Origin: Gordionus sp. m RMFG-2023
Lineage: Eukaryota; Nematomorpha; Gordioida; Chordodea; Parachordodidae
Assembly: GCF_954871325.1 (NCBI RefSeq)
Contig: NC_088777.1
Coordinates: 37,177,366-37,241,365 of the forward strand
Direction of reading: 5' to 3'
Length of the DNA stretch: 64,000 nt
Each line of letters begins with the position of its first letter. The stretch's first letter is position 1. This document shows, in pieces, positions 1 to 11,744 of the stretch. The notes beneath the pieces were generated by a model that was not told the origin of the DNA, did not search any database, and was given only the letters and a program-made list of their open reading frames with translations. A program made the translations under genes and the position numbers.

Positions 1-408
1 TTAATTTTGTCTTAGAAATAAATAGTTATATACTTTTCCTTTTACAAAGATCTCCTGCTCAAGTATGAGTGGCATATCCGCACAATGCTGGAGGCTTTGG
101 TAAATATAAAATTTTCAGAAAAATTGTGGCCCCCAGGCTTTATTCATACAATTATGTCGGGATTGGTTTTCGTTCCCTATCCCTACTCTCTCTTCATCTT
201 TTTATCTCCTCAAGATTAAACATCACTAGCTTAATCCCTACTGGCCATGATCCTGATCTAAAAAGCGCTATTCACACATGGATGGGCAATTGTCAACCTG
301 ATATTAGCAGACCCTCATCCACCTTTCAGAAAGTATGGGATATTCCCTTAGTATCACACCCCATTGATTATATCTTATCGATGATTCATTATAACAGTGC
401 AAAGGACA
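1..408 (+). pseudogene. LINE relic, left part (RT C-terminal region)
   Basis: An open frame runs through this flank and up to the MULE insertion site. It reads GIGFRSLSLLSLHLFISS, then FQKVWDIPLVSHPIDYIL. These match the layout downstream of the reverse transcriptase in non-LTR elements with a restriction-like endonuclease: a GGLGLRS-type motif, then a QKAWDxPLV-type motif. The second LINE at 59755-61075 has the same GGLGLRSA motif. The frame resumes after the MULE at 17472. The 5' part lies outside the window, and no start codon can be assigned. Family assignment rests on recalled motif similarity only. Confidence 0.5.
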
Positions 409-417
409 CTATTCTTT
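409..417. repeat. 9-bp target-site duplication, left copy (MULE)
   Basis: CTATTCTTT occurs here and again at 17463-17471, exactly outside the two ends of the 17-kb element. Nine bases is the usual duplication length for Mutator-like elements. Confidence 0.75.
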
Positions 418-808
418 CGTATCAGGTCAATTCAGCGAAACTTTTATCGCGAAACACTTTTTCGCGAAACTTTTATCCCGAATGTCGTTTATCGCAAGGA
501 ATTTTATAGCGAAGGCAATATAGCGAAACCAATTCCGCGAAACATTTATAGCGAAGACAATATCGCGAACTCATTATCGCGAATTTATTTCCGAGCGAAT
601 TCATTTTAGCGAAACTTTGATCGCGAACTCGTTATAGCGAATTTATTTCCGCGTAACCTAAACCGCGAATACTTTATAGCGAATACACCTTAGCGAAACT
701 TTGACCGCGAACTTGTAGCGAATTTATTTCCACGAAACCTAAACCTAGAATATTTTATATCGAATACATTTTAGTGAAACTTTGACCGCGAACTTGTTAT
801 AGCGAATT
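418..808 (+). repeat. Left terminal arm of the MULE: GCGAA-type repeat array
   Basis: Dense short repeats of the forms GCGAAACTTT, TATAGCGAATTTATTTCC and TATCGCGAA, with a higher-order unit of roughly 100 bases repeated about twice between 590 and 805. The outer 100 bases pair with the right arm; the inner part has diverged into its own array. CpG-containing motifs are very dense here compared with the AT-rich surroundings. Confidence 0.75.
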
Positions 809-830
809 TATTTATATAAGTGAAATTGAT

Positions 831-3800
831 ATATTCAATATCAATTTACCAACCGAAGTTCCTTAAATCATAAACACGAATATTTTAAGAATATTTTATT
901 ACATTTTATTTATTTAGTAAACATGTAACCTTTATCTGATGTGATAGAAAATATATTGGTCTTTCTGGTCTCACTCACTCATGGTTGTAAGTACGGAGGG
1001 GACATTTTGGAAATTTTACCAGAATAAGTTAACCCCCCCCCCCCCAAAAAAAAATAATAAAAATTTTAAAGTGTGCTTTATGTCATTTAAAAATATTCTG
1101 AAATTTTTTTCCTATCTAGATAAAAAAAATACTGAAAGAGAATTTTTTACTTATTTTCTCAGATTATTTTTAAAATTTATAGAAGATTTTACTGATAATT
1201 AATATCTTTTGATTATAATTTTTAGATAATGTATAACTTTCTGATATAATAGTAACTAATTAATTTGAATATTTTGACCTCTCCTTTTTCTTCTTTTCGC
1301 ATTTTAATAAATAGAAATAACTGCAAAGTTATGATTAATCAAAAAAAATTCATAATATTCTATTGGATTATATAAATTTGTAATAAATTATGGAAATAAA
1401 TCATTTAATCTGAATTTATAAATTTAAATTTGAATATTATCCATATTTATAAAGTCAAAATATATAAAAATTAGATGCAAATCTACATATTTATAGGAAG
1501 GAATTTATTTTATTTAAAAGTATTATATATGAAAATAAATTTTAACTCTTCGCAATTCATGTCAAAATTCTGCTTTACCATTAACTCGGCCTCTAATAAA
1601 TCAAATGAGACCGAAGAAGGATTTTTTCGCCTAATCATATTCATTAAACTTATCTCTGAGCCAGCATTTGAATGTAGAATTAAAAATAAATCTTTACATA
1701 TTTTTTAGTCTTATATTTACATTTTTATTTGATTCTTTCAAAATATCCTAACTTGATCGTATCATTCAAAATCAAAGGTTTAAGCTATTTATATCTATAA
1801 TTACCATAATAGTTTGATAATTGTAATTTCTTTATATGCTTCAACTTGTGTATCAGAACAGTGGAGTAGACAAGATTTATATCTCTTAATATCATCGCTG
1901 TTAAATTTGACAGATGAATAGTTCTACGAACTAATTGTATATTTCTTGCTTTATTAGTACCGATTGAGTACTGAAACGATTATAGTAGCTAGTAAAAGGA
2001 AAAACTATTAGTAACAAAATTTTGGCATATCTATGATTTAAGCCACTTGAAATAATTTATTCCGAAAATTTTATCGATGTTCCATAATAATTATAATTTA
2101 ATTCTTTTAATAGACAGTATAAAGAAAAAGTTTATTAGCAAAATAAGAAAAATTGCCAAATTTTGCATTATTCATGATAGAATGGGAAATAGCTGGTTTG
2201 CGCTAATATTTATTAATACTTCAGTCATTTTTTTCACACACAAAAAGATAACCTTACTATAAGACAAATAAAATCTATATCACGCATTAAAGCGTAAAAT
2301 CAACCAAATTTCTGGAAGCACTAAATCTGGAACTTAAATTAATAAATGGTTAAAATTTATTACATTGATTCTTCAATTCGTTTGGTAGATAGTTTAAAGA
2401 AAAACACATTACTGACAAAATAAGATAAAATTACCAAGATTGGCAACATGCGAAAACAAATAAATATTTTTGGGTGAGCTCATACCATATGAAATGCCAG
2501 ATTAGTACTTATTATTCCATCAATCAGTTTTCCAGTCAATAAACAAAAACTAGTTTTATTAAGCGAAATAGACAATGACACACATTTAAGTATGAACCAA
2601 AAAATTATTAGCATTTCAAAAATTTAAATTTAAGATTGAACAAAGAATCTAAAGAAAGCAATTATAATAAAAAAATTAAATGAATTATCTAAAAAAAATA
2701 TTACTATCATTATTTATAAAATCAACTTTTTTCCTAATTTCATAATATGAGGATTTAAAAATAAAAGGCTAACTCGATATTTTAGCCAAAAGAAAATTAA
2801 GCTTGGAAACTTTTCTGACAGATGAAACTTGTGGATACTTTGGAAAATGTTATATCAAAATGAGATGGATTGGTTATGGTAAGATTTAAAAAAATTAAGA
2901 TAGCTAATTTTTTTTTATCAAACGAATAGGTTGAGCTATTGTTTAATAAAGTAATATTAAGTGCGCCTAACCTCCCCGAGAAGTGTTCCGTTTTACAATT
3001 ATAATTTGTAAAAAAAAATTGTGAAAATTTATAAAATAAAATGATGGTATTGTTTATTCCTAGATTTGTAAGATTTTTTTACGTTCTTTTTTAAATAAGA
3101 ATTTTCTCAGATAATTTTATTTAGAATATGGAAATTTAAAAGAAAATTGTCATTAATCATATTTCCCAGTTAGAGATTTAGCCCTTTTCCCTTGTCTAAG
3201 CCACTGGTCAGAACACTTATTTAAAAACGATTTTACAAACTGTAAAATCCAAGCTGATAATGGTTATTCTTACCATATTCTCTATAATTAATAATAAATC
3301 GTTTATAATTACATTAGCAATTTAATTATTTCATCTAAAACCGCTTTCAATTAAAATAAAGCCTAGATAGGCTTAAGCTAATTAGTATTCGAAGAAGGAT
3401 TTTAGAATTATTGGTGAATGTTTTAGAGAAAATAACTCAAAATGCCTATAAGTTCTTTGTAACAAGGGAAAGGTAAGACATCTCATATACATTTCTTATG
3501 TAAATTTCTTAAATCTAGTTTTTATAAAAAAATTTAGATTTATCATTATTCAGCGAGATTTTTTAATTTTTAATGCCACTCTTCGCGGGAGAGAGATATA
3601 TTTTGGGGATTGTGATTATTTAAATACAGCCAATTTTTTTTCAAATTTTTATAGCTAGATAAATATCTTAACATAAACTGCGAACTCATGGAGTGCAGGG
3701 ACTTCTACTTGGAGGGTCATTGAAATGAGTGGGTAGTTTTGAAATAATTATCATTATTTGAATAAAATTGGAGAGGGATGAATTCTAATTTTTTTTAAAA

Positions 3801-4984
3801 TTATTTATATTTGGTATGAGGTTAACAGTTTTGAGAGGTTGATATTATTTATAGATGGGTATACAAGCCCCTGTTAAAGTGAATACATTATATTCTCCGC
3901 ATCCTTTTCTCAAGTTAAAATAGGAAATGGTATAACAAAGTATTTTCTTTTTTTAATATATTCCTTTAAGCCATATTTTTTGATATCTAATTTACATATA
4001 GAATAAATATCCTTACAAAATAAATTTCATTATAAAAAGTTTTTAAAAAAATGATTTTTTTTATTTATTGAATATGTGAACGAAAAGAAGAGCATAGCCA
4101 TATCATATCCTCTAAACCAATAGTTTATTTGTTAAATATATAACTGAAGTGTAAAATTTTAAAAGAATCACTGATTTGGACAAAGACTGATTAAAAATAA
4201 CCAAGGGAAAAAAAAGACATCGTGCAAAAACACCCCAATATAAAAAATTTTACATGCTTTTATATAAGGAGAATGTAATTTCCTCGTTTTAAACTTTGCC
4301 CTTATTATTTAATAGTGTAATCCTTGAAAATTATTTTATAATAATATTTTACTAATAATGTTGCTCATCAAAAGTGATCATATTTATAAGGGAAAACAAC
4401 TATATGACTCAAGGGCTAGGAATATGAATTTTAAAATATAATTTTATAATGCATGACGAAGGTAGTTATTTTTGAAATATTAATCGTGGGATTGATGTGA
4501 TAGAGAAAGACTTCGTCACATATAAAAGAATTTGTAAATACTCTCATAAAATCTGTATCTTAATGAATGAGTCTATATGTAGCTAGCTAAATTTTATACC
4601 AATGTCACAAAAAAATAATGCAAATATAAAAAATTTGAGACTATTAAATAAAAACAAACAAAATTTTTATTATTGTAGATAAGAATTTTAAAAAATTAAA
4701 CGTTCAATGTTATATTAATAGCGATTTCTTTCTAATCTTGATCGATTTTCGAAATCAGAAACAATTGTTACTATTCTCACATGTAGATTTAGATATTTTT
4801 GTCTCGGGGTAGAGGGTGTTTCACCAGAATTATATTGAGCAATTTTTAACTCTGTCAACCCCTGTTGTTTTTTAAGCTTAGAATATAAATTATAAGGTTT
4901 ATTAGTAAATCTTTATACTTTTTAAATCATTTTAAAAATAGATATATAGATAATTTGATAAAAATTTCTACATGTTTGGATGGT
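831..4984. other. MULE interior, no gene recognised
   Basis: AT-rich sequence with only short chance reading frames. It contains a run of about 13 C at 1033-1045 but no recognised protein motif, RNA gene or delimited repeat. It may be decayed MULE sequence or older insertions. Confidence 0.5.
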
Positions 4985-6260
4985 GACTTGTTAGGAGGGA
5001 ACTGAAGCATCTAATGCCACCCTTCAACGGCGTTGTTGGTTTTAGCTTCCCCGTTCAGAGTTGATTGGTAGCAATTCCATAGTTCAATATTAAACAAAGC
5101 AGGTAGTCTGCCTCTTCTAAATGTTTTACCAATGTAAGCTTTTTCAAAAGTTTCAATTAGAGGCTGGAGTAACAATTGATTGTTAGAATAAAATCGGAGT
5201 TTATTAGTAATTCAAATGTTTCAATTACATTTAATGGTGGCACAAATGCCAAGCAAACCATCATTCTAAGTTGTAAATTAAATTCCACATCTGTTTTATA
5301 TTTCTGCGATATTTCTGGATATTTTTGAATGTTTCGCCAAAATGATTAGCCAAAATGGAAATAACATTGTGTTGTGAACTGGGAAACACTTCATTGAAAG
5401 CTTTTATACTGGCCATTTCGAAATCCGTCATAATTTTTTTTAGAGTTGATATTAAATTGTCACCTATAATAGTTAATATTTTTTTATAAGTTTCGTAATC
5501 CTTTTTATTGGTTAATATAAATATGAGTGCTTAAACATTATTATTTTTAATCCCATGAATTGTATAAACTTGCGTAAATAAAGGTGGCTACGATTTAAAA
5601 ATACCATCAGAAAACCAATGTTCACATGAAGCAAAGAAGTCAAAATTTTTTCTTGTTCCAAATATGATAACACGGTCGAGAACTTAGTACATATGATAAA
5701 TAAATAAGCAGTTAATAAAGTGTTTCTTATCGGGCAGCTTATCGTAATAAAAATGAAGGATTTAGTTATACTTTTTCAAAAAATTTATAGAAAATCTTAC
5801 CGGACCATCATCATGAAGTATGAAATCCTCATACTTATCAGTAATTGAAAATTTATGCAGAATTGCCAGCTCAATAAGGCTGCTAGGATTCGGAGGTGCA
5901 AAACTGTTTGAACCCCGCTTTTGGTGAATTATAATAAGATTCGGTGATGGTAGTGCCATTGATATTCAGTTAATTGAGATACGTTTTTAGCCACAATAAA
6001 GTTTGAAGTTTCCATAGTATTATTCAAAGCTTCATTCTTAATGTAATTGATTATTTTCTTGGTTTCCATTTCGATTGGATCTTCTGGATGATTGTGTATT
6101 TCTTTATTATCTTCTATCTTACCATTTTTTTTTGTAAGTCGTACGGGACATTTAAATATATCTTGGTTAATGCATCTGTAATAGTTTGTATGACAACTTT
6201 ATCCAGGCGGAACAAATAATTTTTAAAGATTAAGATCTCCTTATTTATACTTGATAACAT
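4985..6260 (-). pseudogene. Decayed MULE transposase with FLYWCH-type zinc finger
   Basis: Read on the minus strand, the order is as expected for an animal MULE. First, at about 6230-6060, comes a FLYWCH-like stretch with YRCINQDIFKCP followed by HNHPED. Then comes a segment resembling the DRVIIFGTKKNLD...EHWFMDGTFK block at about 5690-5580 (here CEHWFSDGIFKS). MTDFEMASIKAFNEVFP, with the catalytic DFE, follows at about 5430. RRGRLPALFNIELWN and TNNAVEGWH lie near 5110-5015. The reading frame changes several times and contains stops, so it cannot make a full transposase. The upstream end stops about 50 bases short of the LTR element. It is probably the transposase of the surrounding 17-kb element. 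Confidence 0.75.
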
Positions 6261-6313
6261 AATTTATAAGACTCCGAAATAAAGTGGAAATAATGGCGAA
6301 AATATTTATAATT

Positions 6314-6624
6314 TGTTATATTGTGGAAATAATTTAAATAAAATCACTCGAGGTGATAATGAAATATTTTATGTAAAAGTAAAATCGATTTAAATGTAAA
6401 AGTAAAATCGATTTAAATGTAAAAGTAAAGATCAATTTAAAAGGTAAAAAAGTTAAAAAATGATTTATAACGATAAATTATTTTTTGTATATATTGTTAT
6501 GTTTTTTTGTTATATGATAGTTTTTTGAAAATTAAATGTTATAATAAAAATAAAGATAAAAATTAAATATTTTTGGTCAATTTTAAATTATATCACAAAT
6601 CGGAGAATTCGTAGAATTCTTATA
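6314..6624 (+). repeat. 5' LTR of the outer LTR element
   Basis: Begins TGTTATATTGTGG and ends GAATTCTTATA, directly before a TGG primer-binding-like site. It contains a 23-bp unit with AAAATCGATTTAAATG present twice here and once in the partner LTR. Confidence 0.8.
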
Positions 6625-6782
6625 TGGTGGCAGGAGCTATCATGGACAAAATATTATGGAAATGGATTCTTAAAGATCATATTTAATAAGTTCTAAAAAA
6701 TGTAAGAGATATAAAATAAATATGACATATAAATATAAAAACTTAAAGTAAATTAAAATAAATTAAAATAAAATTAATCAAT

Positions 6783-7223
6783 ATGGACTATCCAAAATAT
6801 GATAATGATGTAAATAAATATATAAATGAATTGGAGAAATTTTTTTTGATATATGAAGTTGAAAATAGTGCTAAGGTATTGCTTCAAAATCTTCCAGAAG
6901 GTCTATATTTGGAGATGGACGTATTAATGGAAGCAATAAGGTTTCCAACAGGGAAAGATGCAACTTTTGAGAAAACTATGACAATATTAAAATATTTATC
7001 TGGCTATAAGGCAGAAAAGGAGATAAAAGAAACATCTAAATTACATCATAATTATTTAAATGATAAAGTGCAAACCAAAAGTTATAGGAATAATTATAAT
7101 AATCATTATGAGTGTAAAAATTGTTACGAAAGACATTACAATAATAAGGAATATAATAATTATGCGAGATTTAACAATAGAAATAATAATCATAATATCA
7201 ATTACAATAAGTATCGATATAAT
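6783..7223 (+). other. Asn-rich gag-like frame of the outer LTR element (fossil)
   Basis: The frame follows the 5' LTR by about 160 bases. The C-terminal half is rich in Asn and Tyr, with a short Cys/His cluster (CKNCYERH). The Ty3/Gypsy element is inserted in it. Position suggests a gag-like role, but I recognise no capsid or protease domain. Confidence 0.4.
7219..7223. repeat. 5-bp target-site duplication, left copy (Ty3/Gypsy)
   Basis: ATAAT here and at 13356-13360, immediately outside the two 489-bp LTRs. Five bases is typical of Ty3/Gypsy integration. Confidence 0.85.
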
Positions 7224-7712
7224 TGTACCAATATGGGATTGATATTTATTGCTGAGGCTAGTGGGAGAGACTGAATATCTATGGAACTAATAATAAATAA
7301 ATAAATATATAATTATTAATAATTTCTAATACTAATTCACTACTTTTACTCTTTATTCAACTTCTATCAAATCCAAAATAATAATCAAAATATCGTCTGT
7401 AAATTAATAATCACAATATCGTTCGGTTAATAAATAATAACATAAATTTCGCAGAATCCAAAATTATTCAACTCTGAACTTTTTTGAATTAACAATGTAT
7501 ATATATATATATAAAAAAATTAAACAATTTTCGAAGAATTAAATATATAAAATTTGCATATTTGAATATATATATAAAATTTATAGAAAAATATTATGTT
7601 CAATTTAAGATTATTTACATAGACAAATTACCCCAAAAATATTATCTTCGTCTACCATTTATTTATGAATAATCACTTTTCACACTTAACATTCGAATTT
7701 GCATATACAACA
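7224..7712 (-). repeat. 3' LTR of the Ty3/Gypsy element
   Basis: 489 bp with TG...CA ends on the + strand, near-identical to 12867-13355. The adjoining purine tract (7713-7724, minus strand) marks this as the 3' LTR. Confidence 0.9.
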
Positions 7713-7722
7713 CCTCCTTCCT

Positions 7723-8049
7723 TTAGATCTCCCTTGCCCCCGAAGTGTTCGCTGATTCAACCATATTTCGCATCGGTAAATTCGTATTATTGTTCGCTGT
7801 CAACTCTACACTGGGACAATATCGTAACTTGTGTCCTCCCCCACAAGCCCAACATTCCACTCTCCTTCTTGTGTTATATGGTGCTATCCTGTGAACCCCT
7901 CTCGTTGGCGTCTCTTGTAGCCAATCTCCATATCTTTGTTTTGCTTCGTTCCTAGCGGCTTCTACCCATCTGTTGGACTCTTCTGAACCGTCAACCTCTC
8001 GGATCTCTATCTTCATTATTTTGTTACCCACTCTAACATAGGAGGCCAT
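7723..8049 (-). CDS. Extra zinc-knuckle ORF between pol and 3' LTR (fossil element)
   Basis: A 108-residue frame downstream of pol in element orientation. It holds a single Cys-His knuckle, CWACGGGHKLRYC, after a basic, Arg-rich stretch. Its place between integrase and the purine tract is unusual for Ty3/Gypsy, where zinc knuckles normally lie in Gag. It may be a displaced nucleocapsid-like accessory protein. Function unknown. Confidence 0.55.
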   Translation of the reverse strand: MASYVRVGNKIMKIEIREVDGSEESNRWVEAARNEAKQRYGDWLQETPTRGVHRIAPYNTRRRVECWACGGGHKLRYCPSVELTANNNTNLPMRNMVESANTSGAREI

Positions 8050-8164
8050 CTAAATCAAATACTTTATACACATATATATATATATTCTTCGACTTTCTTC
8101 TCTAACTCTTTATAAAATATAACTCTCCTAATTAAGTCTAACATCCCTTTTATTTCCTACAACG

Positions 8165-8347
8165 TATGATTCTCCTACTACGTCTATCATCACGTTATTC
8201 CTTTCCAAATTATGATTCTCCTACTATGTCTATCATCAATTTATTCCTTTCTAAATTATGATTCTCCTACTATGTCTATCATCAATTTATTCCTTTCTAA
8301 ATTATGATTCTCCTACTATGTCTATCATCAATTTATTCCTTTCTAAT
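8165..8347. repeat. 46-bp tandem repeat, about 4 copies
   Basis: TATGATTCTCCTACTATGTC recurs at 8165, 8211, 8257 and 8303 with little change. It lies between pol and the extra zinc-knuckle frame. Confidence 0.85.
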
Positions 8348-8371
8348 TCTTCGTATATTTCTCATTTCTCT

Positions 8372-11101
8372 CTAAGGCCTTAAGCTTCTACACCTTACTT
8401 GCTTCAGGTGCCTTGTAAAGGTTCCTTCTTGTCCTTCAATCTTTACTTCTACTTTTTTCTTTCCTATATTTTTGCTTATTACCCCCTTCCCCCATTTAAT
8501 AGGACCATCAAACAACAATACCCACACCAAACTTCCTACTGGAAATCTTTCACTCTCTGCTTGTTCTCTCCTTATCACTTTTTCCTTTAAAAAATCTAAT
8601 TCTGATCTCGTCTTTCTTCCTAAAAATATTTCAGCTGGTGACTTTCCTTTTGCTGTTTCCGTACTGTTGTATGCTAACAATGATAACCACCATTGACCTT
8701 CTCCATATTTTGCCTTTTTCAACCAACTCTTTACTAAAGCTACCATTCGTTCAGCTTGTCCATTGCTTCTTGGGTAATAAGGTGGTGATAATAAATGTCT
8801 AATATTCCACCTATCACAAAATTTATCAAATGCTCTACCTTTAAACGCTGGACCTCCATCTGATACTATCGTCTTCATCAAACCATATTTGCCTACAAAA
8901 TCCTTTATCTTGTCTAAAGCTACTCTTGTTGATAAACCTGAAACTTGCTGACAATCTATCCATTTTGAACCTGCATCTACCATGATAAAAAATCTTTTCT
9001 TCTCATATTCTAAAAAATCTACGTGTATTCTTTCGCATGGAATGTCTGTCTTTGGCCATTTATCTTCCTTATTCTTTGCTGGAACATTAGCCCACATGTT
9101 ACAGGTTTCACAGCTCCTTGTTAACTCTTCTATTTCCTTATTCATCTTAGGCCACCACATATATTCTCTTGCTTTATTTTTCATTCTTTCAATGCCTTGA
9201 TGACCTGAATGTATTACATTTAAGGTTTCCTTTCTTAATTTATTCGGTATCACTAATCTATATCCTCTCAATAAACAATTGTCTTCTATATTTAATTCAC
9301 TCTTAACTTTTTTAAACGCTTTATCTTCATTTTTCCATTCTATATCTCCTTTTAAACAAGCTTTAATTCTTATTAATTCTTCATCTTTTTGGGATATCTT
9401 ATCTACTATATCAAATGTTATAGGTTTTTCGCTTGTATCTATTCTCACCGCTCTTATAATATTACCATTTACATTTTCTTCTTCTTCTATATATTCTAAA
9501 CTATTGATTACTGGTTCTTTGTCTTCAATGTCTTTATTAAACAATCTTGATAAAATGTCCGGTAAGCAATTTTGTTTACCTTCTCTGAATTTTATTTCAA
9601 AATCGAAATTACCAACTAAAATTAGCCATTTTTGCAACCTGGGTGAAATCATAAGTTCCTTATTCTCTTTTTTAAATAAATCTACCAACGGTTTATGGTC
9701 CGTATACAATAAAAACCTTTTTCCTATCAGATATTCCTTACATTTCGTAAGCCCGAATTTCACTGCTAGAGCCTCTCTTTCTATCGTTGAGTAATTTTTC
9801 TCAGTGCTATTAAATCGTCTCGATAAAAATAAAACAGGTTTCTCCACATTATCTATCATCTGCAACAAAACTCCTCCTATACCTTCATTAGAAGCATCTA
9901 CTGCTAAAATAATATTTAATTTCTCATTAAAACAACTTAAAATAGGCTTCTCTACCATCTTTATTTTCAACTTTTCGAAACTTTTCTCCTGTGCTTCTCC
10001 CCATTCAAATTTTTTATTTTTCTTTAATAAATCATACAACGGTGTAGCAATTTCTGCAAAATTTTGAACAAACCGATGATAATAATTTGTTGCTCCTAAA
10101 AACGCTTGTACCTCCGCTTTATTATTCGGGGCTCTCATATTCATGATCTTATCTATATTCTTTCCAATTGGCGTAATCTCATTTCCCTTTATAACATGTC
10201 CTAAATACTTTATTTCTTTTACTCCAAAAACGCTCTTCTTCAAATTAGCTTTTAAACCATTTTCTACTATAATATTTAACACTTTAACTAATCTCGAATT
10301 GTGTTCTTCTTCTGTTCTACCAGATATCAAAACATCATCTAAATAATACATTATTCCTTTTATTCCTTGAAATAACGCCGTCATCGTTCTTTGAAATATT
10401 GGCGCTGATATTTTCAAACCAAAAGGTAATCGACAGAATGCAAACAAACCTCTATGAGTTGTAATCGTTAGTATCTTACTTGTCTTTTCACTCACCTTAA
10501 TTTGCAAATACGCATTCGAAAAATCAATCTTTGAAAACAGGGTGTCTCCTCTTAAATTCGCTAGCAGTTGTTCTATTCTAGGTAGTGGATACTTTTCATT
10601 TATTACGCACTTATTAACTGTTACTCTATAGTCTATACACAATCTTAAACTGTTATCTGGTTTCCTTATGGGCACTAAAGGTGTTGCCCATTCACTATGC
10701 ACTATTGGTTTTATTATTCCGTCTCTTAACCATTTATCTAATTCTTTATCTATCTCTTCTATCCAAGAAAACGGTAATCTTCTTATGCCGCAAAACTTAG
10801 GTCTATAATTTTCTTCTAATCGTATATCTACTTCAAAATTTTTCAGAGTACCTAATTCTTCTTTAAAGACTTCATTATACCTATTCAAAATAATCTTTAT
10901 TTCTTTGTCAACCATATCTTCAACAACATTCTGATCTACCATATTATTAATTTCTTGTTTAATTTCGACTGAATTTACCTCTATTATCTTTGTATCTCTT
11001 GTTTTCTTATTTTCTTCTAAGTTGCTTCTATATTTAATCAAAAATTCTGGTGTTCGATTTTTAAGTTTATCGAGAACTAATTCTTGTTTATCCTCTATCA
11101 A
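8372..11101 (-). CDS. Ty3/Gypsy pol: RT, RNase H, integrase (fossil element)
   Basis: One long frame of 909 residues on the minus strand. In order: reverse transcriptase with the YLDD box at about residues 253-256; RNase H, with ILAVDASNEGIGGVLLQ near 395-415; the integrase zinc-binding H-H-C-C region (GHQGIERM... SCETCN); then the DDE core, with HVDFLEY, VSDGGPAFKG and PRSNGQAERM. This domain order, RNase H before integrase, is that of Ty3/Gypsy rather than Copia. The protease frame lies just upstream at 11149-11706. Confidence 0.92.
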   Translation of the reverse strand: MIEDKQELVLDKLKNRTPEFLIKYRSNLEENKKTRDTKIIEVNSVEIKQEINNMVDQNVVEDMVDKEIKIILNRYNEVFKEELGTLKNFEVDIRLEENYRPKFCGIRRLPFSWIEEIDKELDKWLRDGIIKPIVHSEWATPLVPIRKPDNSLRLCIDYRVTVNKCVINEKYPLPRIEQLLANLRGDTLFSKIDFSNAYLQIKVSEKTSKILTITTHRGLFAFCRLPFGLKISAPIFQRTMTALFQGIKGIMYYLDDVLISGRTEEEHNSRLVKVLNIIVENGLKANLKKSVFGVKEIKYLGHVIKGNEITPIGKNIDKIMNMRAPNNKAEVQAFLGATNYYHRFVQNFAEIATPLYDLLKKNKKFEWGEAQEKSFEKLKIKMVEKPILSCFNEKLNIILAVDASNEGIGGVLLQMIDNVEKPVLFLSRRFNSTEKNYSTIEREALAVKFGLTKCKEYLIGKRFLLYTDHKPLVDLFKKENKELMISPRLQKWLILVGNFDFEIKFREGKQNCLPDILSRLFNKDIEDKEPVINSLEYIEEEENVNGNIIRAVRIDTSEKPITFDIVDKISQKDEELIRIKACLKGDIEWKNEDKAFKKVKSELNIEDNCLLRGYRLVIPNKLRKETLNVIHSGHQGIERMKNKAREYMWWPKMNKEIEELTRSCETCNMWANVPAKNKEDKWPKTDIPCERIHVDFLEYEKKRFFIMVDAGSKWIDCQQVSGLSTRVALDKIKDFVGKYGLMKTIVSDGGPAFKGRAFDKFCDRWNIRHLLSPPYYPRSNGQAERMVALVKSWLKKAKYGEGQWWLSLLAYNSTETAKGKSPAEIFLGRKTRSELDFLKEKVIRREQAESERFPVGSLVWVLLFDGPIKWGKGVISKNIGKKKVEVKIEGQEGTFTRHLKQVRCRSLRP

Positions 11102-11148
11102 TAGGTAACTTAAATCTATCGAAATCTATCATTTCACTATTTTCTTCA

Positions 11149-11706
11149 TTACTTACAGGGATAGTAGTCGAAAAATTTCCACCAATTATAAACTGGACCT
11201 AACGTTCTTATATCATACCATCCTAAAATCGGTTCAATCTTCAACGTCGTTATCCACAAATTTATACTTTTATTAACTCTTGGTAACCTTACCCTATAAT
11301 ACCCTAAAATTTTCACCATGCTACCATCCAATTGTTTGGCTCTTATCTTTTTAGTAACAAACTCTTTCTCTGGCCAAAATCTCATAAAATCCTTTATACT
11401 TATTAAACTAATTTCTGCTCCTGTATCTAATAAAAAACAAATTTCTGCTTCCTCCATGTTTATCTTTACTCTAGGGCATCTATTTTTCATTAAAAAATTC
11501 TCTAATTCCATTTTTAGTACGTCTACCCTAGTTGCCTTTTTAATTCTATATATTTCAAAATCTCTACTTTTTATCTTTATATCACTTCTATTAATATCGC
11601 TTGAATTATAATTATCAACGTTAAAGCACTTTTTATCATCGCAAAATTTCTCGTTCTTATTACCATAATTATTCTTACTTGCACTAGCATTATCAACATT
11701 ATCCAA
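11149..11706 (-). CDS. Aspartic protease region of the Ty3/Gypsy element (fossil)
   Basis: The frame contains FLLDTGAEISLIS, the retropepsin active-site motif (DTGA), near residue 92. It follows an Asn-rich N-terminal part that runs into the 78-bp repeat linker and precedes pol by about 50 bases. Confidence 0.85.
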   Translation of the reverse strand: MDNVDNASASKNNYGNKNEKFCDDKKCFNVDNYNSSDINRSDIKIKSRDFEIYRIKKATRVDVLKMELENFLMKNRCPRVKINMEEAEICFLLDTGAEISLISIKDFMRFWPEKEFVTKKIRAKQLDGSMVKILGYYRVRLPRVNKSINLWITTLKIEPILGWYDIRTLGPVYNWWKFFDYYPCK

Positions 11707-11744
11707 ATTATCATTATTAAAATTAAAATCTTTATTCTTATTTT

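Noticed and set aside
8399-10346. Multiple + strand frames of 60-170 residues
   Set aside because: Antisense shadows of the Ty3/Gypsy pol frame.
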